A DNA stretch of 64,000 nt from LZORAL124-50-18 sp051208045 (GCA_051208045.1 JBPJFY010000011.1:70347-134346); one strand, 5' to 3'; numbered from the stretch's first letter, positions 32,861 through 42,067 are shown. Numbers and translations are program-made. The notes: generated by a model not told the origin, from the sequence alone.

Positions 32861-34801
32861 ATGATCGCCTTACTCAAAAAGGTGCGGGATCAACTCGACC
32901 GCATGGGCGCTGATAACAGCACCCTCAGCCCAGAAGAGCGCCGGATTTTCGAGGTGCGGGAAAACGAACAGAACTACGCAAAGCTGTATGATCCTACCGC
33001 AGAAGACGTCAACCGCTACGGGCAAAAAATCAATCTGCTGGACATCACGGATCACACTAAAGCCGCGAAGAACCACCTCGCCGAAGGTCGTTCCATGCGT
33101 ATTAACGACAATCCATCGGTCGGCACTAACCCGAACCGCAATAAACAGCACGGGTTTCACTTTACCGCCGACAATTGCATTGGCTGTCATGCGTGTGAAG
33201 CCGCCTGTTCGGAAAAAAATGAAAACCCGGCCCACATTGCCTTCCGCTCTGTCGGCTATGTAGAGGGGGGCAGTTATCCAGACTACAAGCGCTTGAACAT
33301 ATCCATGGCGTGTAATCACTGTGATAATCCTGTCTGCCTCAAGGGCTGTCCCACCAAAGCCTATACGAAACACGCAGAGTACGGAGCGGTACTGCAGGAT
33401 CCGGACACCTGTTTCGGCTGTGGTTATTGTACCTGGGTGTGCCCCTATAATGCGCCACAACTGGACCCGGTACAGGGCCAGGTCAGCAAGTGTAATATGT
33501 GCGTGGACCGTCTGGAGGTAGGCTTAAAACCTGCCTGTGTTTCCGCCTGTCTGGGGAACGCCCTAAACTTTGGGGTGATTGAAAACACGCCGGAAAATCG
33601 GGAGCAAATCAAAACGTCGATTCCTGGGTTCCCGGACCCGTCCATCACACAACCCAACATTCGTTTTCAACAAACGAAAAGTCTGCCCAACGAAATGGGG
33701 CGAACCGATTCCATGCCCGTTAAGTATCATAAAAAAGAGGATGGAGAGTTTCGTTCCGTAGTGGATGAGAAAGAAGGCAAGATGCGGAGCTGGAACCTGA
33801 AACGACTCAGTTCACGCGAGAATCCACTGGTCATATTTACCTTGTGTACGCAGGGCATCATTGGGGCATTCCTCATGATTTTCCTCGCGCCCCTCGCTGG
33901 TATTGACGCCCTGCAGGGAATACAGAACAGTGCCGCCTATTTTCCCATGCTGATTTCACTCATGGCACTCCAGGCCGGCGTACTCGTCCTGTCTACCTTG
34001 CATCTCGGTAAACCGCTGCGTTTTTATCGAGGGTTCAACAACCTGAAGTACTCCCCGCTCAGCCGCGAAGCCTTGGGGATAGCGCTGTTCTTTGCAGGCC
34101 TCGCAGGCTACACCTTCTTTGAAATCCTGAGCGCATGGCTCGGTTGGCGAGTATTTAGTGTACTTTCTACAGTGATGGGTACGTTTGCTGTGCTATCTGG
34201 GCTAGTCGGTCTGTATTTCATGCACTGTATTTATCGCATCAAGGCACGCCCTTTTTGGAACCACTGGCAGGTACTCACGTCATTCTTTGGCTCAATGTTC
34301 AGTGTCGGTGCCGTGTTTGTGGCACTGTTCATCCTCCCCGGAGAGATATTCTCAGGCGAGTCTGGTGTGTTGAACTCAATGGTCACCACTTTGGCGACGT
34401 TACTGGCGATAGGATTGGTTGCCGAAGGTATTGGGCTGTATTTTCACGCCCGCTACCTCAATACAGAGGCCGGAGAAGGCGCTGCCGCGCACTACATCCA
34501 GTCCACGACCTTTGGTAAAACCTACGCCTTACGAAACAGCCTTGTTGCCTTAACGGCAATCGCAGCGGTAAGCATGGGCCTTTTCGGAGGAGACGGTTGG
34601 GTGACACTGCTGGTGTTTACGTGCACAGGTTTAGCCACGTTGACCACTTTGTTGATTGGGCGCGCGTTGTTCTATGTACTGGTCATCCCAACCACCATGC
34701 CTGGCGCTTTCTTCTGGAAAAACAAAGGCTTCGAACAACACGCCCGAGATATTGGATTGGCTGACATGCCACAAACTGGCGTGGTGCCCGATCTACACTA
34801 G
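32861..34801 (+). CDS. Fused DmsB-DmsC-like protein: four-cluster ferredoxin plus membrane anchor
   Basis: A 646-residue fusion. After ~95 residues of unknown N-terminal extension comes a DmsB/NrfC-like ferredoxin module (~100-245) with four Cys groups: CIGCHACEAAC, CNHCDNPVCLKGC, CFGCGYCTWVC and CNMCVDRLEVGLKPACVSAC. From ~315 a DmsC-type hydrophobic domain with about eight TM helices follows (FTLCTQGIIGAFLMIFLAPL, VLVLSTLHLGKPLRFYRGFN). In DMSO reductases these are two subunits that carry electrons from menaquinol to a molybdoenzyme. Here they are one chain, placed 41 bases behind the nitrate reductase with AAGGA before the ATG. It suggests a membrane-bound, quinol-linked assimilatory nitrate reductase. 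That coupling is inferred from context. Confidence 0.9.
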   Translation: MIALLKKVRDQLDRMGADNSTLSPEERRIFEVRENEQNYAKLYDPTAEDVNRYGQKINLLDITDHTKAAKNHLAEGRSMRINDNPSVGTNPNRNKQHGFHFTADNCIGCHACEAACSEKNENPAHIAFRSVGYVEGGSYPDYKRLNISMACNHCDNPVCLKGCPTKAYTKHAEYGAVLQDPDTCFGCGYCTWVCPYNAPQLDPVQGQVSKCNMCVDRLEVGLKPACVSACLGNALNFGVIENTPENREQIKTSIPGFPDPSITQPNIRFQQTKSLPNEMGRTDSMPVKYHKKEDGEFRSVVDEKEGKMRSWNLKRLSSRENPLVIFTLCTQGIIGAFLMIFLAPLAGIDALQGIQNSAAYFPMLISLMALQAGVLVLSTLHLGKPLRFYRGFNNLKYSPLSREALGIALFFAGLAGYTFFEILSAWLGWRVFSVLSTVMGTFAVLSGLVGLYFMHCIYRIKARPFWNHWQVLTSFFGSMFSVGAVFVALFILPGEIFSGESGVLNSMVTTLATLLAIGLVAEGIGLYFHARYLNTEAGEGAAAHYIQSTTFGKTYALRNSLVALTAIAAVSMGLFGGDGWVTLLVFTCTGLATLTTLLIGRALFYVLVIPTTMPGAFFWKNKGFEQHARDIGLADMPQTGVVPDLH

Positions 34802-34848
34802 GCTCTGACAGCCCCGACGGGTCATTTCGCCGGCCGGGCCTAACACAC

Positions 34849-34880
34849 CTTCCCGGAATCGCCATTGCGACTCCGGGAAG
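34849..34880 (+). terminator. Hairpin at the end of the nitrate operon
   Basis: 9-bp stem CTTCCCGGA / TCCGGGAAG with a 14-base loop, 48 bases after the last gene of the operon. The T-run is poor (TCTCC), so termination by this hairpin alone is uncertain. Confidence 0.5.
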
Positions 34881-34968
34881 TCTCCAAGAAGTAAAGTATA
34901 AACAACTGCCAAGGTCGTATCAAAATTGTCCCAAGTTCAGGGCGCATTCTCAGACCAGGCAAATTTGC

Positions 34969-35169
34969 TTAGACTGGACAAATCTGGTTTTTTTCCAGGA
35001 GTTCAAACAGAAATTGGCACAAAGCACTTTCCGCATCCCCTTTAGAGGTATACGGGCCAAAAACGCCCTCTTCCCGGGTATTGAAAAACCATTCGTTGTT
35101 TGAAAAGATGAAACGGCTGGTCTTTGGGTGGAACTTCTCGTTCGCGTCACCCCAACGTCTCTGATTCAC
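34969..35169 (-). CDS. Small DUF6316-like protein
   Basis: A 66-residue cytoplasmic protein. The core SRFIFSNNEWFFNTREEG followed by GPYTSKGDAESALCQF matches what I recall of DUF6316 proteins of Pseudomonas and Marinobacter relatives: one or two aromatic strands, a charged turn and a C-terminal helix. No function is known for the family. I chose the GTG at 35169 because GGAG lies eight bases upstream; the frame is open for 20 further codons to a TTG without ribosome site. Neighbours give no hint of role. Confidence 0.65.
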   Translation of the reverse strand: MNQRRWGDANEKFHPKTSRFIFSNNEWFFNTREEGVFGPYTSKGDAESALCQFLFELLEKNQICPV

Positions 35170-35470
35170 AGGTACATCTCCATTCCTAAAATCAAAAAAT
35201 GACAGATTCAAAACACTATACGCAGTCAATGCCTTTTTGAATCACCCTCATTTTCGGGGCAAGCCCCAAACAGTTTGTGCCGTTGTTATCGTAGTAGAGG
35301 CGAGGTCTATTGAATCCACCAATGAAACGTGCGTGGAGGTCTCCTATCCCTTGTCCACCACCTATCCGCATAGACCCACTGCCAATTATGCACAAGCGTA
35401 TTAAAAATGCATGACATTTTTTAACATTTTAGAACAATTTCAAAAATTTGCCTGTCATTGTACACATTTC
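35170..35470. other. Intergenic region, no gene seen
   Basis: 301 bases between two leftward small genes. The right half (35400-35470) is AT-rich with TTTTTTAACATTTTAG-like runs and may hold the promoter of the DUF6316-like gene or the 3' region of the FmdB-like gene. A short GGGGC-AA-GCCCC repeat occurs near 35256. I see no ORF or RNA gene with support. Confidence 0.4.
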
Positions 35471-35725
35471 TCAAAAGCCACAGTGCCCTCCGGCACACCC
35501 CTGCCCGGTCATACAGGGTGGAGCCTCTGGATTTTTTAAACTTGAACTGCGCACCACGCCACCGGTGTTCAGAATTTTATTCACCGGAGAGGCCGCAGGT
35601 GTCTCCCCGGCATCAATTCCAGCAACCTCACACAACTCACCCCAGGTCGCAATAGACAAGGACATCGCATGTCGCACTTCAACAACTTTTTCATTGGCTT
35701 CACAGCGATAATCATACGTTGGCAT
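35471..35725 (-). CDS. FmdB-like putative regulatory zinc-ribbon protein
   Basis: An 84-residue protein starting MPTYDYRCEANEKVVEVRH, the signature of the FmdB-type family, with middle motif TWGELCEVAGID and a Cys-rich end (PPCMTGQGCAGGHCGF). Only one Cys of the N-terminal ribbon is visible (YRC), so it is a variant in which the four-Cys zinc ribbon is incomplete and the extra cysteines lie at the C-terminus. Function in bacteria is unknown. The second of two adjacent ATGs is used, since GAGG is six bases from it and the family begins MPTY. Confidence 0.82.
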   Translation of the reverse strand: MPTYDYRCEANEKVVEVRHAMSLSIATWGELCEVAGIDAGETPAASPVNKILNTGGVVRSSSLKNPEAPPCMTGQGCAGGHCGF

Positions 35726-35884
35726 CATTCACCTCAAAATCGGATGTGTTCAGATTCCGGTATTCTGGCAGAAAGACCATCCTTGCCGCAATGCGCACGA
35801 CGAACTGGCTTACACGTTTTTTATGAACAAATTGTATTCTGAACTAAACTAAGGGGATATCGGGAGAACGAACAGGAGAAGACG

Positions 35885-36508
35885 TTGCGGAGAATTTCAG
35901 CGAACAGTCTGTGCGGGTCACTGTGTATGGCATTCAGCCTCCAAGGTCTGTCTTTGGAACTTCAGGTGGTCGATAACAACGGCCAGCAGGTGACTGACGC
36001 CGTGGTAGTGTTCCATCTCAGTGAACCAGACCGCCAGGACTACCAGCGCCGGTTTGACGCAAAACATCACCCGAACACACAACCTGCGCTCATGGACCAG
36101 ATCAATCGGGAGTTCGTCCCGTTTGTCCTCCCTATTCAAAAACACCAGTGGGTATTATTTCCGAACAACGATACTGTTCGACACCATGTTTATTCCTTTT
36201 CCAAGCCCAAGCGATTTGAAATAAAGCTGTACGCTGGCGTTCCTTCAGAACCGGTCCAGTTTGACAAAACCGGCATTGTGGTTCTTGGCTGCAACATACA
36301 CGATGCCATGCTGGCCTACATCTATATCACCGAATCACCCGCTTTCACCCGCACCAATGATCAAGGCGTGGCAAGCCTGGCTATGGAAGGTATCACACCG
36401 GAATCTGTCACGGTCTGGCACCCCTTTCTTGGCTTTGACAATGCCGGCGTGAACCATGCCTGGCAAGCGATCTCCGAGTCGAAATCTCTCACCGTGCCCA
36501 TCAATTAA
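35885..36508 (+). CDS. Cupredoxin-like exported protein (methylamine-utilisation-like)
   Basis: A 207-residue protein with an N-terminal hydrophobic signal-like segment (LCGSLCMAFSLQGLSLE) and a cupredoxin-type fold. Likely type-1 copper ligands are His in NDTVRHHVYSF and the Cys-His-Met set in GCNIHDAMLAYIYI. Such proteins are often labelled methylamine utilisation protein, yet no other mau genes are here. I use the TTG start because AGGAG stands six bases upstream; the next ATG lies 14 codons inside the signal segment. It precedes the GGDEF-EAL gene by 35 bases, an arrangement I recall in other gammaproteobacteria, so a link between copper or redox sensing in the periplasm and c-di-GMP is possible, by inference. 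Confidence 0.78.
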   Translation: MRRISANSLCGSLCMAFSLQGLSLELQVVDNNGQQVTDAVVVFHLSEPDRQDYQRRFDAKHHPNTQPALMDQINREFVPFVLPIQKHQWVLFPNNDTVRHHVYSFSKPKRFEIKLYAGVPSEPVQFDKTGIVVLGCNIHDAMLAYIYITESPAFTRTNDQGVASLAMEGITPESVTVWHPFLGFDNAGVNHAWQAISESKSLTVPIN

Positions 36509-36543
36509 GTGCACTCAACTCAAGGATAAGGGAATGCCCAGCT

Positions 36544-38919
36544 ATGAACACCGGTAGTTTGAGAAACAAGATACTCAGCCTGTTCGTTGCCCTCATCATT
36601 CTGGCTTTCCTGACTACCATTGGTGCGGTATTTCTGGCCACCAGTCAAAATGTCGACCGGCAGGTGAGAAATCGCCTGGAGGTTGGTCAAAATGTACTGC
36701 AAAAGCTGATGGAGTTTCGTGGCACACAGCTCTTCGATTCTGCCAAGTTGCTTACCTCGGACTTTGGATTCAAAGCGGCAGTATCCGATGAGGACAAGGA
36801 AACGATTCAATCCGCATTGGAAAATCATGGCTCGCGCATCGGGGCCGATCTGATGTTGCTTTCTGCGCTCAATGGGCAACTCATCGCCAGCGCTGACCCG
36901 AACTCAGCGGACACGCAAGCCTACCCGTTCCCTGACTTTCTCACCCTGGCCCAAAAAAGTGATGGAGAGATGACCATCGCCCTGCTGAATGACCGGATAT
37001 ATCAGGTTGTTCTGGTGCCGGTAAAAGCACCGGTGACCATTGCCTGGGCCACCATCGGGTTTGAAATCAACAGTGAGTTCGTCACTCAGCTCAAAACCCT
37101 CACAAACCTGGATGTTACGATTCTCGGTCGCGCCCTGCCCGAGGCACGCATGCAGTATGTATACACGTCAACCATCTCGGGCCTGGAAAACTGGATAAAC
37201 GAGTGGAAGGATCATTTTATCCGGGACGACATTACCTGGGCCGCATTCAGTCACGCGGACAAAGACCTCGTGCATCGTCGATCCGTGCTCAGCGCCGAGG
37301 GCGGCTGGAATATCAGCAGCATCCTCACCGCATCAAAATCCGAAGAAAGTGATCGCTTCATCGATCTGCGCAACCAGCTGTTACTCATTTCTCTGGCAAC
37401 GCTGTTAGTCTCCGTCTTTATGGCCGCGCTGATCTCGGGTAAAGTCACGCGCCCCATCCTGACACTGGTGAGAGTCACCCAACGTATCAGCAGTGGCGAC
37501 TACTCCGAATCCATTCCCGTGGAAGAAAAAGCCACCACCGAGATTAACGCACTCGCTAACAGTATCCGATCCATGCAACGAGGTATCGCCCAGCGTGAAA
37601 ACCGGATCATGTATCAGGCTTACCATGACCCGCTTACCGGCATGCCAAATCGTGCAAAAATACTGATCGACCTCGCCGCGTTGATACAGGATTCGGGTAC
37701 AGCAAGCCCTTTCAGCGTGATGGAACTGAATCTGAACCGATTCAAGCAGGTGAACGATACCTTTGGATTACATGTCGGGGATCAATTACTCAAGTCGGTA
37801 GCACTCCGCTTAACCGCGCTGACCAGCGATGATGGTCTGGCAGCACGCATTGGGGCCGATGAGTTCGCCCTGGTGTTTCCGTGCAAAGCCCGCCAGGAAA
37901 TGCAAACGGTCATTGACACGCTTTCCGCCAAACTCGCCCAAAAGTTTCATGTCGATGACATCGATATTTCCATCTCTGCGCGCTATGGCATTGCATTGTA
38001 CCCGGACCATGGGGACCAGGCAGACCAGTTGCTCAGACGGGCCAACATTGCTCTGAGCAAAGCCAAAGACCACAAGGCGTTTACTGTTTTTTATCAGGAA
38101 GGCATGGACAGCACGCACCTCAAAACCATCACACTGCTGAATGATCTCAAAGGTGCCATCGAGCGAGACGAACTCCTGATGCACTATCAACCTAAGCTGG
38201 AGTTGAGCACCCGCAGCGTCACCCAGGTGGAGTCTTTGATTCGCTGGATTCATCCGGAACTGGGCTTTATTTCGCCCGCAGAATTTATCCCGCTGGCCGA
38301 ACAATCCGGTCTGATGCCGGAACTGACCCGCTGGGTGATTCAGCGCGTCATCAGGGATGTGTCGGCCTGGCGGTCACAGTCGGTCTCTGCCTCGGCCGCC
38401 GTCAACCTCTCTGCGTACGATTTGACCTATGACTCACTCCCGACTGACGTGGTACGCTGGGTCACTGAGGCCGGTCTGGGCTCCGCAGACTTGATTCTGG
38501 AAGTGACGGAAAGCGCTGTTCTGGATGACCCGGAGTATGCCATCAATATTCTCGACCGGTTTAAACAGGCTGGATTCTGCCTTTCGATTGATGACTACGG
38601 CACGGGTTACTCTTCGCTGAGTCAACTCAAGAAGATGCCCGTGGATGAACTTAAAATTGACATGTCTTTCATTCGTCAGCTCGACAATGATAAAGAGGAT
38701 CAGGTCATCGTGAAATCCACCATTGAAATGGCACACAACATCGGCTTGACCGTGGTCGCTGAAGGCGTAGAAAACGCTCAGTCCTGGGAAATGCTGGAGC
38801 GATGGGGGTGCAATAAATTGCAAGGCTATTACATTGCCAAACCTCTCCCTTTTGAAGAATTTGTTTGCTGGTACGCACAGTTTGACCCGCAAACTATCGC
38901 GCCGGCCATCCCAGCCTGA
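36544..38919 (+). CDS. Membrane GGDEF-EAL protein with degenerate GGDEF
   Basis: A 791-residue c-di-GMP signalling protein: TM helix (~8-30), periplasmic Cache-like sensor (~35-280), second TM helix (~280-300), HAMP, GGDEF (~355-510), EAL (~525-785). The GGDEF signature is GADEF near residue 437, and the Mg-binding motif that normally reads DLDxFK is NLNRFK, so cyclase activity is unlikely. The EAL domain keeps the important residues: ESL (for EAL), EVTES, DDYGTGYSSL, ELKID, VAEGVE and LQGYYIAKPL, so phosphodiesterase activity is likely. GTP binding by the dead GGDEF could regulate it. Second gene of an operon with the cupredoxin-like protein, which may modulate its sensor. Confidence 0.92.
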   Translation: MNTGSLRNKILSLFVALIILAFLTTIGAVFLATSQNVDRQVRNRLEVGQNVLQKLMEFRGTQLFDSAKLLTSDFGFKAAVSDEDKETIQSALENHGSRIGADLMLLSALNGQLIASADPNSADTQAYPFPDFLTLAQKSDGEMTIALLNDRIYQVVLVPVKAPVTIAWATIGFEINSEFVTQLKTLTNLDVTILGRALPEARMQYVYTSTISGLENWINEWKDHFIRDDITWAAFSHADKDLVHRRSVLSAEGGWNISSILTASKSEESDRFIDLRNQLLLISLATLLVSVFMAALISGKVTRPILTLVRVTQRISSGDYSESIPVEEKATTEINALANSIRSMQRGIAQRENRIMYQAYHDPLTGMPNRAKILIDLAALIQDSGTASPFSVMELNLNRFKQVNDTFGLHVGDQLLKSVALRLTALTSDDGLAARIGADEFALVFPCKARQEMQTVIDTLSAKLAQKFHVDDIDISISARYGIALYPDHGDQADQLLRRANIALSKAKDHKAFTVFYQEGMDSTHLKTITLLNDLKGAIERDELLMHYQPKLELSTRSVTQVESLIRWIHPELGFISPAEFIPLAEQSGLMPELTRWVIQRVIRDVSAWRSQSVSASAAVNLSAYDLTYDSLPTDVVRWVTEAGLGSADLILEVTESAVLDDPEYAINILDRFKQAGFCLSIDDYGTGYSSLSQLKKMPVDELKIDMSFIRQLDNDKEDQVIVKSTIEMAHNIGLTVVAEGVENAQSWEMLERWGCNKLQGYYIAKPLPFEEFVCWYAQFDPQTIAPAIPA

Positions 38920-38930
38920 AAGGTGCCGTT

Positions 38931-39476
38931 GTGCCGTTCACACCACTGCATATGGGGCCCGGACTCGTCATCAAAGCCCTCTTTCGCGGAAGCTTTTCTC
39001 TTGTGGTATTCGGTGTTGCGCAAATCATCATGGACTTGCAACCATTGTTTGTCATACTTACCGGACAGGGGCACCTGCATGGGTTCAGCCACACCTGCCT
39101 TGGGGCCACCCTCATCGGCGGATTTTCCATGGTTCTGGGCAAATATTTCGCTGAGTGGTTGCTGGCCCGACTCCCTCTGCCCCCCGTCACCCTGAGCTGG
39201 AAGGTGGTTGGCATCAGCGCATTTCTTGGCACCTACACACATGTGTTACTCGACACTATCATGCACGCAGACTTGCTCCCCTGGTACCCGTTCTCCTCTC
39301 ATAACGAATTACTTTACCTGCTTTCTCATGACGCACTGAACCTGACCTGCTTGATCACTGGTTTACTTGGCGGCGCAGTCTGTTTAATCTACCTGTTAAT
39401 TCAAAAGAAACAGGATCCCCCGAAGGATAACTATGGAAATGCTTCCCAGTCTCGAAGAGATCCATCAGGCCGCTGA
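38931..39476 (+). CDS. Small integral membrane protein, metal-dependent-hydrolase-like
   Basis: A 181-residue protein with about five TM helices and conserved polar motifs between them: MPFTPLHMGPGLVIKALF at the N-terminus, MDLQPLFVI, GHLHGFSHTCLGA, GTYTHVLLDTIMHAD and PWYPFSSHNEL. The paired His/Asp motifs recall the YdjM/DUF457-type membrane hydrolases and a family simply annotated hydrolase. Activity is not established. It begins with GTG, 11 bases after the GGDEF-EAL stop and with AAAGGTG upstream, and its last 44 bases overlap the next gene, so it is translated as part of the same operon. The C-terminal tail after the last helix (KKQDPPKDNYGNASQSRRD) is the part encoded in the overlap. 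Confidence 0.75.
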   Translation: MPFTPLHMGPGLVIKALFRGSFSLVVFGVAQIIMDLQPLFVILTGQGHLHGFSHTCLGATLIGGFSMVLGKYFAEWLLARLPLPPVTLSWKVVGISAFLGTYTHVLLDTIMHADLLPWYPFSSHNELLYLLSHDALNLTCLITGLLGGAVCLIYLLIQKKQDPPKDNYGNASQSRRDPSGR

Positions 39477-40413
39477 AGTTGTTTATCAAACCCTGTCGCC
39501 CACACCACAATACAGCTGGCCACTGCTCAACCAGAAACTCGGCGTCGAAACCTGGCTGAAACACGAGAATCATTTGCCCGTGGGTGCGTTTAAAGTTCGT
39601 GGTGGTTTGACTTACTTCCATGCGTTGAAACAGAACCAACCCAACTGCCCTGGCATTATAACTGCCACACGGGGAAATCACGGCCAAAGTGTGGGGCTGG
39701 CCGCCGCCAGATTCAATTTCCCCGTTACCGTCGTCGTGCCTCATGGGAACAGCAGGGAAAAAAATGCGGCCATGAAGGCCTTGGGTGTTCGACTCATCGA
39801 GCACGGCGATGACTTTCAGGCGTCACTGGAGTATTCGCAACAACTGGCGCAGGAACAGAATCTACACGCTATTCCACCCTTCCATCCATGGCTTCTTCGG
39901 GGTGTTTCCACCTACAGCTGGGAAATGTTACGCGCTGTTCCTGATCTGGATGTTGTGTTCATTCCCATTGGCATGGGTTCCGGTATCTGCGGAATGGTGG
40001 CAGCAAGAAAAGCGCTGAAACACAACGTCAAAATCGTCGGCGTGGTTTCTGCACAGGCTCCGGCGTATGCTCGCTCCTTTGCTCAGCGAGCTCGCATCGA
40101 AGCGCCGGTAACCACCCAACTGGCAGACGGGCTGGCCTGCCGCTCCCCTTCCGAAGACGCCTTAAATATCATTTGGAAAGAAATCGACTATATTGTTGAA
40201 GTATCCGACGTCGCAATTGAGTCGGCCATGCGTGATGTCTTTGAATGTACCCATAACATTGCCGAAGGTGCAGGCGCGGCTTCAGTGGCAGCGGCAATCA
40301 AAGAAAAAGCCACGCTCAAAGGCAAAAAAATTGGCATGGTGTTATCCGGTGGAAATATTGACCGAGAAGTCTATGCACAAGTGTTAGCAAACCAGGCAGC
40401 GGAATCGGCGTGA
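39433..40413 (+). CDS. PLP-dependent threonine/serine dehydratase-like enzyme
   Basis: A 326-residue fold-type II PLP enzyme of the threonine dehydratase / serine racemase group. The PLP Lys is in PVGAFKVRGG near residue 51, the Asn loop in ATRGNHGQSVG near 76, the phosphate-binding glycine loop in IGMGSGICGMVAA near 178, and the C-terminal LSGGNID near 307. No ACT regulatory domain follows, so it resembles the catabolic or short form and would deaminate Thr or Ser to a 2-keto acid without isoleucine feedback. The start overlaps the membrane protein gene by 44 bases, with AAGGATAAC ahead of the ATG. Last gene of the four-gene unit from 35885. Confidence 0.88.
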   Translation: MEMLPSLEEIHQAAEVVYQTLSPTPQYSWPLLNQKLGVETWLKHENHLPVGAFKVRGGLTYFHALKQNQPNCPGIITATRGNHGQSVGLAAARFNFPVTVVVPHGNSREKNAAMKALGVRLIEHGDDFQASLEYSQQLAQEQNLHAIPPFHPWLLRGVSTYSWEMLRAVPDLDVVFIPIGMGSGICGMVAARKALKHNVKIVGVVSAQAPAYARSFAQRARIEAPVTTQLADGLACRSPSEDALNIIWKEIDYIVEVSDVAIESAMRDVFECTHNIAEGAGAASVAAAIKEKATLKGKKIGMVLSGGNIDREVYAQVLANQAAESA

Positions 40414-40594
40414 ATTGACTCAATTCAAGGCGAGTGGGTCCTGAAAAGTCCAGAATTGTCACAGACTTCGCCACAGATTTCGTTATAATCCGGTTCTGTC
40501 AGTGGTACACGTGTTCGTTCAACACCTCTTCGAGGTAGAACCCGTTCACGTACCCTGTTCGGGACGATAATTTATACAGCATGGAATAAGCAAG

Positions 40595-42037
40595 ATGAGC
40601 CGAGTAAACATTTTAGACGCGTCATGGCTGGCCGTCGATTCAATCGATACACCGATGCACGTCGGGAATTTGCAGATATTCTCCCTACCGCCTAACGCAC
40701 CAGAGACGTTTCTAAGAGACCTGGTTCAACGCATGAAAGAAAACTGTGAGATTGTTCCTCCCTGGAACCTGAAGCTGGAAAACCCGGGACAATTGGCGCG
40801 GATATTGAACCCGCATTGGGAAAGAAAAGCCAAAATCGACCTGGATTATCATGTGCGGCATTCTGCTCTACCCAAACCCGGCGGCGAGCGAGAGCTCGGA
40901 ATACTGATATCACGCTTGCATTCCAATCACATGGACTTCAATCGTCCCTTGTGGGAGTGCCATCTCATCGAAGGCTTGGAAAACAATCGCTTTGCCATGT
41001 ACACGAAAATGCACCATTCGCTGATCGACGGTATGAGTGGCGTGCGGCTTCTGCAAAGAATCCTCTCCAAAGACCCTAACGAAACTGGCATGCTGGCCCC
41101 CTGGTCCATCGGGCCGAAGAAAAAACCGCTGGGAATCGCTGAAGAAACCGTGCCCACGGTCCAGTCGGCAGCACTGCATGCGTATGAATCACTGAGAGCA
41201 CAAGCTTCCACGCTGCCAAAACTGGTTACAGCCCTGGGTAGATTAGTGCATGCCTCTACCACTGGAAAAGATGAGCTCGCCGCGCCATTTGTCGGCCCGC
41301 AATCCATTTTGAATGGCCGCGTGGCTGGTGCTCGCCGCTTTGCCACACAACAATATCAACTTGAAGAACTCAAGGATCTGGCACATCGCGTCGATGCGTC
41401 GCTGAACGATGTTGTATTGTACTTGTGCGGCACCGCGCTGCGACGCTTCTTGCTTGAACGCAACAGTCTCCCAGATGAGCCACTCACTGCAGGTATTCCG
41501 GTGAATATACGACCAGCAGATGATGACGGTACCGGTACGGCTATCAGCTTTATGATCGCCAGCCTTGCCACCAATGTGGCCGACCCCCTGGTCCGTCTGG
41601 AAACCATCAAGGATTCAACGCGTGTTGCGAAAGAGCACTTGCAGAGCCTGCCGAGAAGCGCGCTCAATCAATACACCATGCTTATGATGTCGCCCTATAT
41701 TCTTCAATTGTTGACTGGCATGGGCGGTCGGATGCGCCCAGCATTTAACGTCACCATATCCAACGTGCCAGGCCCTACCGAGCCGCTCTACTTCGAAGGT
41801 GCGAGACTGGAGGCGATGTATCCGGTCTCATTAATCGCTCACGGTGGCGCTCTCAACATTACCTGTTTGAGCTATGATGGTTCCTTAAACTTTGGCTACA
41901 CAGGCTGTCGTGACACGTTACCGAGTATGCAGAATCTCGCGGTATACTCGGGAGAAGCGTTGGCTGAGTTGGAAAAACTGGTCGTCAAACCCAAAACGGG
42001 CAGCGCTAAAAAGTATCGAAAAGCAAAAGCGAACTAA
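40595..42037 (+). CDS. Wax ester synthase / acyl-CoA:diacylglycerol acyltransferase (WS/DGAT)
   Basis: Transfers acyl chains from acyl-CoA to fatty alcohols or diacylglycerol, forming wax esters or triacylglycerol for intracellular lipid bodies. The 480 residues carry the catalytic HHSLIDG (HHxxxDG) near residue 140, PLWECHLIEGL just before it, the central NDVVLYLCGTALRRFL, and the C-terminal NVTISNVPGP, all WES-family motifs. Length is typical (450-480). The gene has its own 181-bp upstream region with a TATAAT box at 40483 and ends at a strong terminator shared with the convergent phasin-like gene. It should work with the acyl-CoA reductase at the left edge and possibly with the AAR-like protein at 54.3 kb. 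Confidence 0.95.
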   Translation: MSRVNILDASWLAVDSIDTPMHVGNLQIFSLPPNAPETFLRDLVQRMKENCEIVPPWNLKLENPGQLARILNPHWERKAKIDLDYHVRHSALPKPGGERELGILISRLHSNHMDFNRPLWECHLIEGLENNRFAMYTKMHHSLIDGMSGVRLLQRILSKDPNETGMLAPWSIGPKKKPLGIAEETVPTVQSAALHAYESLRAQASTLPKLVTALGRLVHASTTGKDELAAPFVGPQSILNGRVAGARRFATQQYQLEELKDLAHRVDASLNDVVLYLCGTALRRFLLERNSLPDEPLTAGIPVNIRPADDDGTGTAISFMIASLATNVADPLVRLETIKDSTRVAKEHLQSLPRSALNQYTMLMMSPYILQLLTGMGGRMRPAFNVTISNVPGPTEPLYFEGARLEAMYPVSLIAHGGALNITCLSYDGSLNFGYTGCRDTLPSMQNLAVYSGEALAELEKLVVKPKTGSAKKYRKAKAN

Positions 42038-42067
42038 AAAAAATGGAGGCCTCGGCCTCCATTTTTT
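42038..42067. terminator. Bidirectional terminator between WS/DGAT and phasin-like genes
   Basis: Perfect stem from the A-run through TGGAGGC, loop CTCG, to GCCTCCA and a T-run (13 bp in all). The flanking A- and T-runs make it work on both strands; it begins at the base after the WS/DGAT stop. Confidence 0.92.

Noticed and set aside
34950..35150. 66-codon leftward frame in another phase over the DUF6316-like gene
   Set aside because: The alternative phase has the DUF6316-like motifs and a ribosome site; this one is a shadow.
40501..40570. Structured leader or tRNA-like element before WS/DGAT (ACACGTG ... CCTCTTCGAGG ... CACGTAC)
   Set aside because: Pairing is short and imperfect, and no tRNA arms or CCA end are present.
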